DNA of 64,000 bases. It comes from Corynebacterium meitnerae (GTDB lineage: Bacteria > Actinomycetota > Actinomycetes > Mycobacteriales > Mycobacteriaceae). The position numbers and the translations under genes were made by a program. The stretch lies in assembly GCF_027570075.1 (NCBI RefSeq), contig NZ_JAKMUS010000006.1:1-64000 (forward strand), read 5' to 3'. Below the pieces are notes generated by a model, which was not told the origin of the DNA, did not search any database, and was given only the letters and a program-made list of their open reading frames with translations. Below, one piece after another: positions 1-9,109 of the stretch; position 1 is the first letter of the stretch; every line of letters starts with the position of its first letter.

Positions 1-46
1 CAAGCCCCGGCCGAAACGCAGGCTACAACCATGAGCCACTAGAAGT

Positions 47-118
47 GTGTCCAAAAACACCATGGAGCCCGTGTCCAGAAAGACACCGGACTCCGTGTCC
101 AAAAACCCTATGGACATA
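47..118. repeat. Three imperfect 24-bp tandem repeats
   Basis: Three head-to-tail 24-base units start at 47, 71 and 95, each beginning GTGTCC and followed by an A-rich stretch; units 1 and 3 share GTGTCCAAAAAC and a (C)TATGGA/CATGGA core. The unit length is a multiple of three, so it could be the decayed end of a coding repeat. No intact gene covers it, although the first 42 bases are an open frame ending in a stop that may be the tail of a gene lying outside the window. The role is unknown. Confidence 0.6.
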
Positions 119-181
119 ACAGTACTTTGCCAGAAGGTCAGTGCGCAGGAAGGACTAGGCCATCTGAGTGGCGCATAAGCT

Positions 182-214
182 AAGGGGCCTCATCCGTGTT
201 GGATGAGGCCCCTT
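182..214 (-). terminator. Hairpin downstream of the secreted protein gene
   Basis: A perfect 14-bp inverted repeat (AAGGGGCCTCATCC and its complement) with a five-base loop lies 68 bases beyond the stop codon of the minus-strand gene at 282-1202. There is no long T run after it on the minus strand, so it may work in either direction or be only partly Rho-independent. The symmetry itself is seen directly. Confidence 0.7.
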
Positions 215-281
215 AGTCGTCGGAGTCAGCCCGGTCCGGGCCTAAAGGCATCCGCAGTTTTAGTGCTGCCTTGTAGTCCTC

Positions 282-1202
282 TTAGAGGTGCTTCGTCAGA
301 GCTGCGATGAGAGCGCCCAAGATTCCGCCACCGATGAGGGCAGACCAGAAAGAAATAGCGGTCTGCTTGGCTTCATCGGACTTGTTGATTCCGAAGATCT
401 GGAAGATAAATGCCAGGAAGTCTTCCTTCGAGGAGCCCTGCGGTTCTGGCTCGGGATTGTCACCGTCAGGGGTGTCGCCAGTGCCTGGGTTGCCGCCAGT
501 ATCTGGGTTGCCACCAGGGTTCTCGCCCGGTTCCTCGTTGTCGCCCGGTGCGGGGTCCTCGGGGTTCGGTTCGGGCTGTGGCTCCGGGGCCGGGGCTGCC
601 TTGACGGTGGTTTCGTTCAGCGCGGTGCCGGTGGTTGCGCACTTGGTGGGAACGTCGCCGAGCGAGGTGTCCATCGTTAGCTCGATGATGTTGGCAGGGG
701 CGGAGACGGTGACCTTCTCACCATCCTTGGAGCGAAGAGTGAACTCGGCATCCTTCGCGGTGACGGTGATCACCTGCTTTGCGGTCTTAGAAGCAGAGAG
801 GGCATTTGAGACGCTCAGCACGCCGTTATTCAGGGTGACGCCCGCAGGTGTGCCAACGAGCTCCGCGTTGGGGGAGACGTTCAGGCGGACGGTGCTCTTC
901 TTCGCGCCGTTGACTTTAACGGCACCAAAAGCGAGAGACGAGATTCTCGCGTCACCGGTGGTGACCTTCACCGGGATGTCTGCGCCAGCGTCGACCTCTT
1001 TGGGCATGTCAACGGTGACCTTAGCGGTGGTCTCAACACTCTTTGTTCCCACCACAGGTGCGGTGTACTCACACTTCAGCGCCAGGTCCTTGCTCGCGGC
1101 TTCAGCGCCTGCGTGCGGGATTGCTACTGCGGTAGCGGTGAAAAGGAGGGATGCTGCGGCTGCGCCAGCGGCGACAGTGCGGTTAATGCGAAGGCTTTTC
1201 AT
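282..1202 (-). CDS. Secreted, C-terminally anchored surface-type protein
   Basis: A 306-residue protein of unknown specific function. The start at 1202 (MKSLRINRTV) is preferred over an upstream in-frame ATG because AAGGAT lies 9 bases before it and an N-terminal signal peptide then follows directly (KSLR, a hydrophobic run, then cleavage near AGAEA). A beta-rich Thr/Val domain fills about residues 40-190 and holds two well-spaced cysteines. A Pro/Glu/Gly/Asp-rich linker (about 200-255, PEPQPEPNPEDP and GGNPDTGGNPGTG-like repeats) leads to a C-terminal hydrophobic helix ending TKHL. No LPxTG signal is present, so retention through the tail is an inference. It is transcribed divergently from rpsL. 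Confidence 0.75.
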   Translation of the reverse strand: MKSLRINRTVAAGAAAASLLFTATAVAIPHAGAEAASKDLALKCEYTAPVVGTKSVETTAKVTVDMPKEVDAGADIPVKVTTGDARISSLAFGAVKVNGAKKSTVRLNVSPNAELVGTPAGVTLNNGVLSVSNALSASKTAKQVITVTAKDAEFTLRSKDGEKVTVSAPANIIELTMDTSLGDVPTKCATTGTALNETTVKAAPAPEPQPEPNPEDPAPGDNEEPGENPGGNPDTGGNPGTGDTPDGDNPEPEPQGSSKEDFLAFIFQIFGINKSDEAKQTAISFWSALIGGGILGALIAALTKHL

Positions 1203-1540
1203 CGGGCCATCCTTAACTCTCGTATCGGAACCCATCAGAGGTTTCTGGGGCAAAACTAAAACTAACATGACCGTTTCGTGGGCAAAAGCAAAATGGGGAA
1301 GAAGTTTTCAGAGGAGGGCGTCGATAAGCAATTTGCTTGACGACGCTTTCCTTGTGTATGTTTTAGTGCGATTCCACTGACGAGCACTGCGTTCGTCGGA
1401 TGTGGAAAATGAACTCCCCGTTCACCTCGAACGGTTCGATGTTCGCGCACGCGGAAGGGCCCCGGAAAAGAGCCCCCATTTTTGCGTGTTCGGGCATGGT
1501 TCCGTTTGGGGGAGCGATAAGACGACAAGAAAGTGTTGGT
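1203..1540. promoter_or_regulatory. Divergent region upstream of rpsL with palindromic motif
   Basis: No gene is seen in these 338 bases. A palindrome at 1318-1346 contains the recurrent word CGTCGATAAGC followed after one central base by its near-complement (TTGCTTGACGACGC); 12 of 14 positions pair. The right arm contains TTGCTT/TTGACG at 1333-1342, and TATGTT follows at 1357-1362, so it may overlap the -35 of a rightward rpsL promoter (spacing of 18 if TTGCTT is used). Experimental start sites would be needed to say which hexamers are used. Confidence 0.45.
1319..1329 (+). repeat. CGTCGATAAGC word, copy 1
   Basis: Exact copy in the left arm of the palindrome upstream of rpsL; continues as CAATTT. 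Confidence 0.8.
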
Positions 1541-1912
1541 ATGCCAACTATTCAGCAGCTGGTCCGCAAGGGCCGCCACGATAAGAGCAAGAAGGTCGCT
1601 ACGGCAGCCCTGAAGGGCTCCCCGCAGCGCCGCGGTGTGTGCACCCGCGTGTACACCACCACCCCGAAGAAGCCGAACTCCGCTCTCCGTAAGGTTGCGC
1701 GTGTTCGTCTGACCTCCGGCATTGAGGTTTCCGCATACATCCCGGGCGAGGGCCACAACCTGCAGGAGCACTCCATGGTGCTCGTCCGCGGTGGTCGTGT
1801 GAAGGACCTCCCGGGTGTCCGCTACAAGATCGTCCGTGGCGCACTGGATACCCAGGGCGTCAAGGACCGCAAGCAGGCTCGCTCCCGTTACGGCGCGAAG
1901 AAGGGACAGTAA
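1541..1912 (+). CDS. rpsL: 30S ribosomal protein S12
   Basis: S12 lies at the decoding centre of the small subunit. The 123-residue product starts [12 protein letters not shown], the usual family N-terminus; an upstream open extension is not used because it has no family similarity. [12 protein letters not shown] carries the lysine corresponding to Lys43 and [15 protein letters not shown] the one corresponding to Lys88; both are the wild-type, streptomycin-sensitive residues. It is first in the str operon, six bases ahead of rpsG. Confidence 0.98.
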   Translation: MPTIQQLVRKGRHDKSKKVATAALKGSPQRRGVCTRVYTTTPKKPNSALRKVARVRLTSGIEVSAYIPGEGHNLQEHSMVLVRGGRVKDLPGVRYKIVRGALDTQGVKDRKQARSRYGAKKGQ

Positions 1913-1918
1913 TCAAAA

Positions 1919-2386
1919 ATGCGTAAGCAGCAAGCACCGAAGCGTCCCGTCGTTAAGGATCCGGTTTACGGCTCCGAGCTGGTCACCCAGCTGATCAACA
2001 AGATCCTCAAGGACGGCAAGAAGTCCACCGCACAGCGCATTGTCTACGACGCGCTGGAGATCTGCCGCGAGAAGACCGGCACCGATCCGGTTGGCACCCT
2101 GGAGAAGGCACTGGGCAACATCCGCCCGGACCTCGAGGTTCGTTCCCGCCGTGTTGGTGGCGCAACCTACCAGGTTCCGGTGGAGGTCCGTCCGGGCCGT
2201 TCCACCACCCTCGCACTGCGTTGGATGGTTACCTTTACCCGTCAGCGTCGTGAGAACTCCATGACCGAGCGTCTCGCCAACGAGATCCTGGATGCATCCA
2301 ACGGTCTCGGCGCATCCGTGAAGCGCCGCGAGGACACCCACAAGATGGCTGAGGCGAACCGCGCCTTCGCTCACTACCGCTGGTAG
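1919..2386 (+). CDS. rpsG: 30S ribosomal protein S7
   Basis: S7 nucleates assembly of the 30S head by binding the 3' domain of 16S rRNA. The 155-residue protein ([10 protein letters not shown]..., [26 protein letters not shown]) has the length and motifs of the bacterial family. It follows rpsL after six bases and is therefore translated from the same message; fusA follows after 175 bases that contain a hairpin. Confidence 0.98.
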   Translation: MRKQQAPKRPVVKDPVYGSELVTQLINKILKDGKKSTAQRIVYDALEICREKTGTDPVGTLEKALGNIRPDLEVRSRRVGGATYQVPVEVRPGRSTTLALRWMVTFTRQRRENSMTERLANEILDASNGLGASVKRREDTHKMAEANRAFAHYRW

Positions 2387-2403
2387 TTTCCCCGCTTCGC
2401 TGT

Positions 2404-2442
2404 ATCTGGCATGCCGTCTTTTCAGACGTGCTCATGCCAGAT
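2404..2442 (+). terminator. Hairpin between rpsG and fusA
   Basis: ATCTGGCATG (2404-2413) pairs perfectly with CATGCCAGAT (2433-2442); inside the loop CGTCT and AGACG can extend it. There is no T tract after the stem, so it may be an attenuator or an RNA-processing/stability element rather than a full terminator. A second small hairpin, CCCCG/CGGGG, lies at 2501-2516. Confidence 0.5.
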
Positions 2443-2561
2443 CGGCGATAACGTGGCAGAATTGACCAAGGAAAATATCCGCAAAGGCGTCTCGCAGTCG
2501 CCCCGTCTAGGCGGGGATGCGGCTCTCAGGCGTCGACGACATTTAAGTTGGGGTACACAAC

Positions 2562-4685
2562 GTGGCACAAGAAGTGCTTAAGGATCTGAATAAGGTCCGC
2601 AACATCGGCATCATGGCCCACATCGATGCTGGTAAGACCACCACGACCGAGCGCATCCTGTTCTACACGGGTATCAACCGTCGCGTGGGTGAGACCCACG
2701 ACGGTGGCGCAACCACTGACTGGATGGAGCAGGAGAAGGAGCGCGGCATCACCATTACGTCCGCTGCTGTTACCTGTTTCTGGAACAACAACCAGATCAA
2801 CATCATCGACACCCCGGGCCACGTCGACTTCACCGTTGAGGTTGAGCGCTCCCTGCGCGTTCTCGACGGCGCTGTTGCCGTGTTCGACGGCAAGGAAGGT
2901 GTGGAGCCGCAGTCCGAGCAGGTGTGGCGTCAGGCTGCTAAGTACGACGTCCCGCGTGTCTGCTTTGTTAACAAGATGGACAAGATGGGCGCTGACTTCT
3001 ACTACACCGTCCAGACCATCATCGACCGCCTTGGCGCTAAGCCGTTGGTCATGCAGCTGCCGATCGGCGCTGAGGATGACTTCGACGGTGTTGTTGACCT
3101 GATCAACATGCAGGCCATCACCTGGCGCGGCAAGACCGAGATTGGTACCGAGGGCACCATCGAGGAGATCCCGGCTGACCTTCAGGAGAAGGCCGAGGAG
3201 TACCGCGAGAAGCTGCTCGAGGCTGTTGCTGAGTCCGACGAAGAGCTCATGGAGAAGTACTTCGGCGGCGAAGAGCTGACTATCGACGAGATCAAGGGCG
3301 CCATCCGCAAGATGACCGTCAACTCCGAGATCTACCCGGTCTTCTGCGGTACCGCATACCGCAACAAGGGCGTTCAGCCGCTTCTCGACGCGATTGTGGA
3401 CTACCTGCCGAACCCACTGGACATCGGCGAGGTCACCGGTACCTCCATCGACGGCAACGACAAGCTGACCCGTAAGCCGTCCGTGGATGATCCGTTCTCC
3501 GCACTGGCATTCAAGATTGCTGTTCACCCGTTCTTCGGCAAGCTCACCTACGTGCGCGTCTACTCCGGCCAGGCCATCCCGGGCGAGCAGATGCTCAACT
3601 CCACGAAGAACAAGAAGGAGCGCGTGGGCAAGCTCTTCCAGATGCACGCGAACAAGGAGAACCCGGTCGAGCACGCTGACGCTGGCAACATCTACGCGTT
3701 CATCGGTCTGAAGGAAACCACCACGGGTGACACCCTCTGCAACCCGGACAACCCGATCATCCTGGAGTCCATGGACTTCCCGGATCCGGTTATCCAGGTG
3801 GCTATTGAGCCGAAGACCAAGGCTGACCAGGAGAAGCTGGGTACCGCTATTCAGAAGCTTGCTGAAGAGGACCCGACCTTCACCGTCCACCTCGACGAGG
3901 AGTCCGGCCAGACCGTCATCGGCGGTATGGGCGAGCTTCACCTCGACGTTCTTGTGGACCGCATGAAGCGCGAGTTCAAGGTTGAGGCAAACATCGGTTC
4001 CCCGCAGGTTGCTTACCGCGAGACCATTCGCAAGGCAGTCGAGCACCTCGACTACACCCACAAGAAGCAGACCGGTGGTTCCGGTCAGTTCGCGAAGGTC
4101 ATCATCTCCATCGAGCCGTACAACCCGGACCCGGAGACCCTCGAGGAAGGCGAGTCCGCGATCTACACCTTCGAGAACGCCGTCACCGGTGGTCGCGTGC
4201 CGAAGGAGTACATCCCGTCCGTCGACGCTGGTATCCAGGACGCAATGCAGTACGGCTACCTCGCTGGCTACCCGCTGGTGAACATCAAGGCCACCCTAGA
4301 AGACGGTGCTTACCACGAGGTCGACTCCTCTGAGATGGCCTTCAAGCTCGCTGGTTCCCAGGCCCTGAAGGAAGCTGTTGCTAAGGCAAAGCCGGTCCTG
4401 CTCGAGCCGCTCATGGCTGTCGAGGTTGTCACTCCGGAGGAGTACATGGGCACCGTCAACGGTGACATCAGCTCCCGTCGTGGCCAGGTGTACGCCATGG
4501 AAGACCGCTCCGGCGCCAAGGTTGTCAAGGCGAAGGTTCCGCTGTCCGAGATGTTCGGCTACATCGGCGACCTGCGTTCCGCAACCGCCGGCCGCGCAAA
4601 CTTCACCATGGTCTTTGACTCCTACGGCGAGGTCCCGTCGTCCATCGCTCAGGAGATCATCGACGAGCGCAACGGCCGGGCATAA
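2562..4685 (+). CDS. fusA: Translation elongation factor G
   Basis: EF-G drives GTP-dependent translocation on the ribosome. The 707-residue protein begins with a GTG codon ([14 protein letters not shown]). GTPase motifs are clear: AHIDAGKTT at residues 19-27, the DTPGH element, and NKMD. Domains II-V follow in the normal order, with a Gly-rich domain IV loop (GGSGQFAKV) and a C-terminus ending in [11 protein letters not shown]. The length is typical for actinobacterial EF-G. The upstream ribosome-binding site is weak (TTGGGGT). Confidence 0.98.
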   Translation: MAQEVLKDLNKVRNIGIMAHIDAGKTTTTERILFYTGINRRVGETHDGGATTDWMEQEKERGITITSAAVTCFWNNNQINIIDTPGHVDFTVEVERSLRVLDGAVAVFDGKEGVEPQSEQVWRQAAKYDVPRVCFVNKMDKMGADFYYTVQTIIDRLGAKPLVMQLPIGAEDDFDGVVDLINMQAITWRGKTEIGTEGTIEEIPADLQEKAEEYREKLLEAVAESDEELMEKYFGGEELTIDEIKGAIRKMTVNSEIYPVFCGTAYRNKGVQPLLDAIVDYLPNPLDIGEVTGTSIDGNDKLTRKPSVDDPFSALAFKIAVHPFFGKLTYVRVYSGQAIPGEQMLNSTKNKKERVGKLFQMHANKENPVEHADAGNIYAFIGLKETTTGDTLCNPDNPIILESMDFPDPVIQVAIEPKTKADQEKLGTAIQKLAEEDPTFTVHLDEESGQTVIGGMGELHLDVLVDRMKREFKVEANIGSPQVAYRETIRKAVEHLDYTHKKQTGGSGQFAKVIISIEPYNPDPETLEEGESAIYTFENAVTGGRVPKEYIPSVDAGIQDAMQYGYLAGYPLVNIKATLEDGAYHEVDSSEMAFKLAGSQALKEAVAKAKPVLLEPLMAVEVVTPEEYMGTVNGDISSRRGQVYAMEDRSGAKVVKAKVPLSEMFGYIGDLRSATAGRANFTMVFDSYGEVPSSIAQEIIDERNGRA

Positions 4686-5029
4686 CGCCCAGCTGTCCCC
4701 GCTTCGCCCACGCCAGTTCGGGGGAAGCGGGGAGTTCACCCCCAAGTGGTAATGGTCGGGCTGAGGTTGGTGCAGGTCACAGTACATGCCCAGCTTGAGT
4801 CGGCCGTTACCACCGGGAACCCCCGTTGTGGTTTGAAAATCGGCCACGACAAATCTAGGATCAAGTAACTGGCACATTGTGAAATGGCCATTGTTTCCAT
4901 GCCCTCGCACCGGTTCACCGTTCGATTACGTGGACTGCGTGGATCGAGTGCTAGGAAATGCAAACAAGGCAAAGTAAATCCACGTGGCTGCGAAAGTCGT
5001 AGTCACATGTACGTCCAGGAGGACTAACA
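4686..5029 (+). promoter_or_regulatory. fusA-tuf spacer
   Basis: No gene is supported in these 344 bases. A hairpin close to the fusA stop (TCCCCGCTT at 4696-4704 with AAGCGGGGA at 4725-4733) could end or attenuate fusA transcription, although it lacks a T run. The tuf message carries a strong Shine-Dalgarno (AGGAGG, 9 bases before the GTG). tuf is likely to have its own promoter here, but I cannot pick its hexamers with confidence. Confidence 0.4.
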
Positions 5030-6220
5030 GTGGCAAAGGAAAAGTTCGAGCGCACTAAGCCGCACGTGAACATCGGTACCATCGGTCACGTCGACCACGG
5101 CAAGACCACCACGACCGCTGCTATCACCAAGGTGCTGGCTGACCAGTACCCGGAGGAGAACAAGGCCTTCGACTACGCAGCGATCGATAAGGCTCCGGAA
5201 GAGCGCGAGCGCGGTATTACCATCAACATCTCCCACGTGGAGTACAACACCCCGAAGCGCCACTACGCACACGTTGACGCCCCGGGCCACGCCGACTACA
5301 TCAAGAACATGATTACCGGTGCTGCTCAGATGGACGGCGCAATCCTCGTTGTTGCTGCTACTGACGGCCCGATGCCGCAGACCCGCGAGCACGTTCTGCT
5401 CGCTCGCCAGGTTGGCGTTCCGTACATCCTCGTTGCACTGAACAAGTGCGACATGGTTGATGACGAGGAGATCATCGAGCTCGTCGAGATGGAGATCCGC
5501 GAGCTGCTCGGTGAGCAGGACTACGACGAAGAGGCTCCGATCATCCACATCTCCGCGCTCAAGGCTATCGAGGGCGAGGAGAAGTGGGTTCAGTCCATCG
5601 TCGACCTCATGCAGGCTTGCGACGACTCCATCCCGGACCCGGTCCGCGAGACCGACCGCGACTTCCTGATGCCGATCGAGGACATCTTCACCATTTCCGG
5701 CCGCGGTACCGTTGTTACCGGCCGTGTTGAGCGTGGTGTCCTGAACCTCAACGACGAGGTCGAGATCATCGGTATCCGCGAGAAGTCCCAGAAGACCACC
5801 GTCACCTCCATCGAGATGTTCAACAAGCTTCTCGACACCGCTGAGGCTGGCGACAACGCTGCTCTGCTGCTCCGTGGTCTGAAGCGTGAGGACGTTGAGC
5901 GTGGCCAGGTCATCATCAAGCCGGGCGCTTACACCCCGCACACCAAGTTCGAGGGCTCTGTCTACGTCCTGTCCAAGGACGAGGGCGGCCGCCACACCCC
6001 GTTCTTCGACAACTACCGTCCGCAGTTCTACTTCCGTACTACTGACGTGACCGGTGTTGTGAAGCTGCCGGAGGGCACCGAGATGGTTATGCCGGGCGAC
6101 AACGTCGACATGACCGTTGAGCTCATCCAGCCGGTCGCTATGGACGAGGGCCTGCGCTTCGCTATCCGCGAGGGCTCCCGTACCGTCGGCGCTGGCCGCG
6201 TTACCAAGATCCTGGACTAG
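5030..6220 (+). CDS. tuf: Translation elongation factor Tu
   Basis: EF-Tu delivers aminoacyl-tRNA to the ribosome. The 396-residue protein starts at GTG behind AGGAGG. GTPase motifs are GHVDHGKTT (residues 19-27), DAPGH and NKCD; domain 2 and 3 sequences ([30 protein letters not shown]) are standard. Only one copy is in this window. It ends the str gene set and is followed by a strong terminator. Confidence 0.99.
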   Translation: MAKEKFERTKPHVNIGTIGHVDHGKTTTTAAITKVLADQYPEENKAFDYAAIDKAPEERERGITINISHVEYNTPKRHYAHVDAPGHADYIKNMITGAAQMDGAILVVAATDGPMPQTREHVLLARQVGVPYILVALNKCDMVDDEEIIELVEMEIRELLGEQDYDEEAPIIHISALKAIEGEEKWVQSIVDLMQACDDSIPDPVRETDRDFLMPIEDIFTISGRGTVVTGRVERGVLNLNDEVEIIGIREKSQKTTVTSIEMFNKLLDTAEAGDNAALLLRGLKREDVERGQVIIKPGAYTPHTKFEGSVYVLSKDEGGRHTPFFDNYRPQFYFRTTDVTGVVKLPEGTEMVMPGDNVDMTVELIQPVAMDEGLRFAIREGSRTVGAGRVTKILD

Positions 6221-6263
6221 TCTCTAGCTAAACCAGGTTCTGGTTCCGCCAGAACAGCTCCAT

Positions 6264-6301
6264 AAAGCCGCACTTCCTGTTCGCAGGGGGTGCGGCTTTT
6301 T
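6264..6301 (+). terminator. tuf terminator
   Basis: AAAGCCGCAC (6264-6273) pairs with GTGCGGCTTT (6290-6299) and is followed by a short T run, 44 bases after the tuf stop codon. It is a standard Rho-independent terminator. Confidence 0.85.
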
Positions 6302-6459
6302 CATTCCAACTGACTTGTAGTTCCGCTTCTGGTTCTGGACCCCCAACATCGACCGACCGGTTGATTCCGCGGTAAGCGTCTAAATCTTTTTTGGGTTTTG
6401 AGGGAACCGGCCTGTTTCCGCTGGTCCTCCGCTTCCTACGCGTGTTTTAGCGCGCACTG

Positions 6460-6490
6460 CCTGTGGATAGATTTTTGGGTTATCCACAGG
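6460..6490. repeat. Inverted pair of DnaA-box-like sites
   Basis: CCTGTGGATA (6460-6469) and TATCCACAGG (6481-6490) form a perfect 10-bp inverted repeat. The right half extends to TTATCCACA (6480-6488), the consensus DnaA box; the left half reads CTATCCACA on the minus strand. The pair lies about 52 bases upstream of the DUF222/HNH gene. It could be a DnaA-binding site, or simply a hairpin; the rest of this 321-base spacer (6221-6541) holds only the tuf terminator. Confidence 0.5.
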
Positions 6491-6541
6491 TTTTTGGGGC
6501 CCTTCTCGCGCGTTGTTGCGTTTCGGTTTAGCGTGCATGGC

Positions 6542-7633
6542 ATGACATCGTTTGCAGCTTCCGTAGCGGGGTTGACCAACCCCATTGAGACCCTGGCATC
6601 CTTCGATGCCCAGGAGCTCATCAGCCATGGCTGCAAACCTGCCCTCATGCGCGAGTGGGCCAAAGTCCACAAGGCTTACTACGGGAAAACCAAGTTCACC
6701 CGCAAACAAGCCAACGCTGTTGCGGTCGCACGGTCGACCCAGAAGTCCATGGATCAACTCGTCTACATCGAATCCCGAGTAGCACCTTTCACCGACCCCG
6801 CCGAGAAGTGGCGCCTACGCCTGGCACTGCTGTCCATTCCGGGGAATTACGACACGCTCAAGCGCCGCTCAAAAGACATCGTGCCGGAGGTGGACAAGCC
6901 TGCACGGGAACCATCAGTAGGGTTCGGGGGCTCGGATAATGAGTCCCGCCCGATGAACGTCATGGGCCCAGAACGAGACATGGCAGCCATCGAATACGCA
7001 CTACGCCAAGACCTCAAAGACGGCCCCGCCGGCCCGCAGATGTATGAGAAGCTCATGCGCCTCCTGGGCCTTCGCCCCGACGCTGAAGACGAGACCCCAA
7101 CCCGAATCGCTCCTGCTGTGCCCCGCCCGCTGATCCTCATCCCACTGGACGAGCACATCACAATCATGGGCGGCGACGGCGACGAAGTCATCCTGGGGCT
7201 CACCGATGGCACGACGATGACCGGTGCGGAGTTTTTGGCCCAGAACTTTGGGGACGTGCTAGAAGTAGCGATGTTCCACCCCCAAGAAGGCCCAGTCAAT
7301 CTCTATGACACGCAACGTTTCGCCAACCGGAAGCAACGCGACCTAGCCCGGGCCACCATGCCGACGTGTCCTGTACCGGACTGCAGGCATGCGGCCGATA
7401 ACTGCGAAGTCCACCACATCAAAGCCTGGTCACAAGGCGGGCTCACCAACATGGACAACCTGGCGATGTTGTGTAGGTATCACAACCGCACCAACGATGA
7501 TGACCCTGAACGTAGCTACCGGGGCCGGGTAGAAAACATCCGGGGAGCCCCGATGTGGAGATCACCACGCGGATACCTCATCCCCAACACCGTCCACCCC
7601 TTTGGGGCAATGACACTCCTGTACGGGAGATAA
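6542..7633 (+). CDS. HNH endonuclease-domain protein of the DUF222/13E12 type
   Basis: The 363-residue product has a C-terminal HNH nuclease motif: CPVPDCRHAADNCEVHHIKAW followed by GGLTNMDNLAMLCRYHN, with paired cysteines for zinc and the His-His/Asn/His core, preceded by an N-terminal region like those fused to HNH domains in actinobacterial 13E12-repeat proteins (many copies per genome). The start MTSFAASVAGL at 6542 was chosen because the codons upstream show no coding character; the ribosome-binding site is poor. The cellular role of this family is not established; nuclease activity is inferred from the motif. Confidence 0.8.
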   Translation: MTSFAASVAGLTNPIETLASFDAQELISHGCKPALMREWAKVHKAYYGKTKFTRKQANAVAVARSTQKSMDQLVYIESRVAPFTDPAEKWRLRLALLSIPGNYDTLKRRSKDIVPEVDKPAREPSVGFGGSDNESRPMNVMGPERDMAAIEYALRQDLKDGPAGPQMYEKLMRLLGLRPDAEDETPTRIAPAVPRPLILIPLDEHITIMGGDGDEVILGLTDGTTMTGAEFLAQNFGDVLEVAMFHPQEGPVNLYDTQRFANRKQRDLARATMPTCPVPDCRHAADNCEVHHIKAWSQGGLTNMDNLAMLCRYHNRTNDDDPERSYRGRVENIRGAPMWRSPRGYLIPNTVHPFGAMTLLYGR

Positions 7634-7642
7634 ACGACACCT

Positions 7643-7679
7643 CATGCCGAAAGCCAGCGACAGCTGGTCTTTCGGCATG
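7643..7679. terminator. Hairpin after the HNH gene
   Basis: CATGCCGAAAG-CCAGC pairs with GCTGG-(T)-CTTTCGGCATG, a 16-bp stem with a single bulge and a four-base loop, starting ten bases after the stop codon. It is probably the terminator of the HNH gene. Confidence 0.7.
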
Positions 7680-7682
7680 CCC

Positions 7683-7752
7683 GTTTGACTATGGCGATCC
7701 GTGAGCGGCAAAACCCCAGGTCGGGGATCGCTGGAAGGTGCGATAGTCAAAC
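7683..7752. repeat. Interrupted inverted repeat upstream of the gene at 7848
   Basis: GTTTGACTAT (7683-7692) is the exact complement of ATAGTCAAAC (7743-7752), and CGATCC/GGATCG pair again inside. The ends are about 70 bases apart. It could be a structured leader, a binding-site pair, or the remains of a very small mobile repeat. Confidence 0.5.
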
Positions 7753-7847
7753 TGATCCATAGATACCCAAGACCACCGCGTGGGGCATGTCTGCCACGGC
7801 ACGCCACCGACCCAGCGCACACTTTTTCTTGTTTGTCCCTAAGCTCA

Positions 7848-8549
7848 GTGGGCGTGCAAGACCCAACGCGAATTCCCCGAGTTCTAGATCGCCTGCGTGA
7901 GGCGTGGGAAGGCCAACCGGACCTTCCGCTGGCCACGTTGTTTGGCATTCTGGCTAACCAAGGAGCGGGGTGGGGTACGTCGGATGAGGAGCTGGAGGAG
8001 CTGCTTCGCAGCGAAGCCGAAGACCATCCCGCCGAACTGCCCCGCACGGATGAGAGGCTTGCGGCCGTGGACATCCTCGTGGAAACGACATCGCCAGATC
8101 ATTGCGTCACGCTGACAGTGGCGGGGGATGCGGTGGTCCGTTCAGGCACTGAACGGGACCGGCAGCCGAGCGTGTGGCGCTATTCGTCAATCCGTCCCAC
8201 TGGTCCGGGACGAATGCTCGTGGTCGCCGACGCGGATGGGGTGGAACACCGCCTAGGCGTGGTTACACTCATCAGCCGCGTGGGGGCCGCTGAGACGCTT
8301 GAAGGTCTGGAGCGACAAGAAGTCGGCAATTCGGTGTGGCTCATCGCGCTCGCAGATGGTGCGCGCGCTCTCGTGACGCAACGTATTCACCTGTGGCGGG
8401 TAGACCGGCGCACGGTTCAGAAGTCCACCCTTGCGTGGGATCGCATCGAATGCGCACAGCCCGGAGAGGAGTTCCGTTTCGCGCCGGCGGGCGGCGGGGA
8501 GCCGGTCGCTCTGGGGGAGGTCACCCAGATCCTGCTCCTCGAAGACTAG
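7848..8549 (+). CDS. Conserved hypothetical protein with N-terminal YihD-like (DUF1040) helix pair
   Basis: A 233-residue soluble protein of unknown function. The GTG at 7848 (VGVQDPTRIPRVLDRL) is taken as start because the 49 codons upstream overlap an inverted repeat and look non-coding; GTG at 7854 is an alternative. Residues 8-50 (RIPRVLDRLREAWEGQPDLP, LATLFGILANQG) resemble the small YihD/DUF1040 family; the rest is a beta-rich domain with no motif I recognise. Its stop codon overlaps the stop of the convergent AmaP-like gene (shared CTAG at 8546-8549). Confidence 0.7.
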   Translation: MGVQDPTRIPRVLDRLREAWEGQPDLPLATLFGILANQGAGWGTSDEELEELLRSEAEDHPAELPRTDERLAAVDILVETTSPDHCVTLTVAGDAVVRSGTERDRQPSVWRYSSIRPTGPGRMLVVADADGVEHRLGVVTLISRVGAAETLEGLERQEVGNSVWLIALADGARALVTQRIHLWRVDRRTVQKSTLAWDRIECAQPGEEFRFAPAGGGEPVALGEVTQILLLED

Positions 8550-9109
8550 GCCGCTTTCACCTTGTCCAGGTGCAGCTTGAACACAGTGTCAATGTCCATG
8601 GTGTCCACCGCGTCGCAGAAGTCAGCGTCCATCTGCTCGACAAAGCTGATGATGGTTTCCAGCTCATAGTCCGGGTTCGCGTTGATGGTAAACGTCACGG
8701 TCGGGCGTTTGCCCACGTATGCAACGGACTGCGTTGCTTTGTTCACTACCTCAGTGGTCTCCGCATGATTGCACGCTGCTTGCGCCACGCGGGCCACGTT
8801 GATGCGTGTTTTGCCAAGCTCAGGCTGAGCCGGCATCAGGTTACGGTTGCTGAAGGCGCGGCTACGGATGTTGGGCAGGATCATCAGCAAGCCCAAGATG
8901 AGGGACACCACGAGCGCCGCAATGAGCGCACCCGTGTACCAGGTCATCCCAGGCACGCCCGTGAGCGCGGAGCGGTTGAGCTCGCGCACGAAGGGGGAGA
9001 GGTAGGGGATCTCCCAGAACAGGGCAACGGGAATGAGTCCGCCAGCGATGAGAACAAGCCCGAGCAGGAAGATGATCAGGCGGTCGAAGAACGCGAGGCC
9101 TTTGGTCAT
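8546..9109 (-). CDS. AmaP-like alkaline shock membrane anchor protein
   Basis: The 187-residue protein has two N-terminal membrane helices (FFDRLIIFLLGLVLIAGGLI and WYTGALIAALVVSLILGLLM) separated by about 40 residues, followed by a cytoplasmic-type domain. This is the topology of AmaP, which tethers Asp23 proteins to the membrane in Firmicutes. It is the last gene of the minus-strand Asp23 operon; its ATG overlaps the preceding stop (ATGA). The start was set by that overlap and by AAAGGAGAT just upstream. Function is inferred from topology and neighbours. Confidence 0.75.
   Translation of the reverse strand: MTKGLAFFDRLIIFLLGLVLIAGGLIPVALFWEIPYLSPFVRELNRSALTGVPGMTWYTGALIAALVVSLILGLLMILPNIRSRAFSNRNLMPAQPELGKTRINVARVAQAACNHAETTEVVNKATQSVAYVGKRPTVTFTINANPDYELETIISFVEQMDADFCDAVDTMDIDTVFKLHLDKVKAA

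Noticed and set aside
2526..4061. Long minus-strand open frame opposite fusA
   Set aside because: It mirrors the codon pattern of fusA on a high-GC sequence and has no family features or ribosome-binding site. The same applies to long antisense frames opposite rpoA, tuf, secY, eccC, glmS and rplB.
5183..5193. GATCGATAAGG in tuf
   Set aside because: The first bases differ and the codons Ile-Asp-Lys are conserved in EF-Tu.
6395..6425. GAGGGAACC at about 6399 as a third ECF-type promoter
   Set aside because: No GTCTAA follows at 18 bases, so only the -35-like half is present; treated as chance.
6398..6541. N-terminal extension of the HNH/DUF222 gene
   Set aside because: The stretch contains the inverted DnaA-box repeat and codes for an unlikely peptide; the ATG at 6542 fits the family better.
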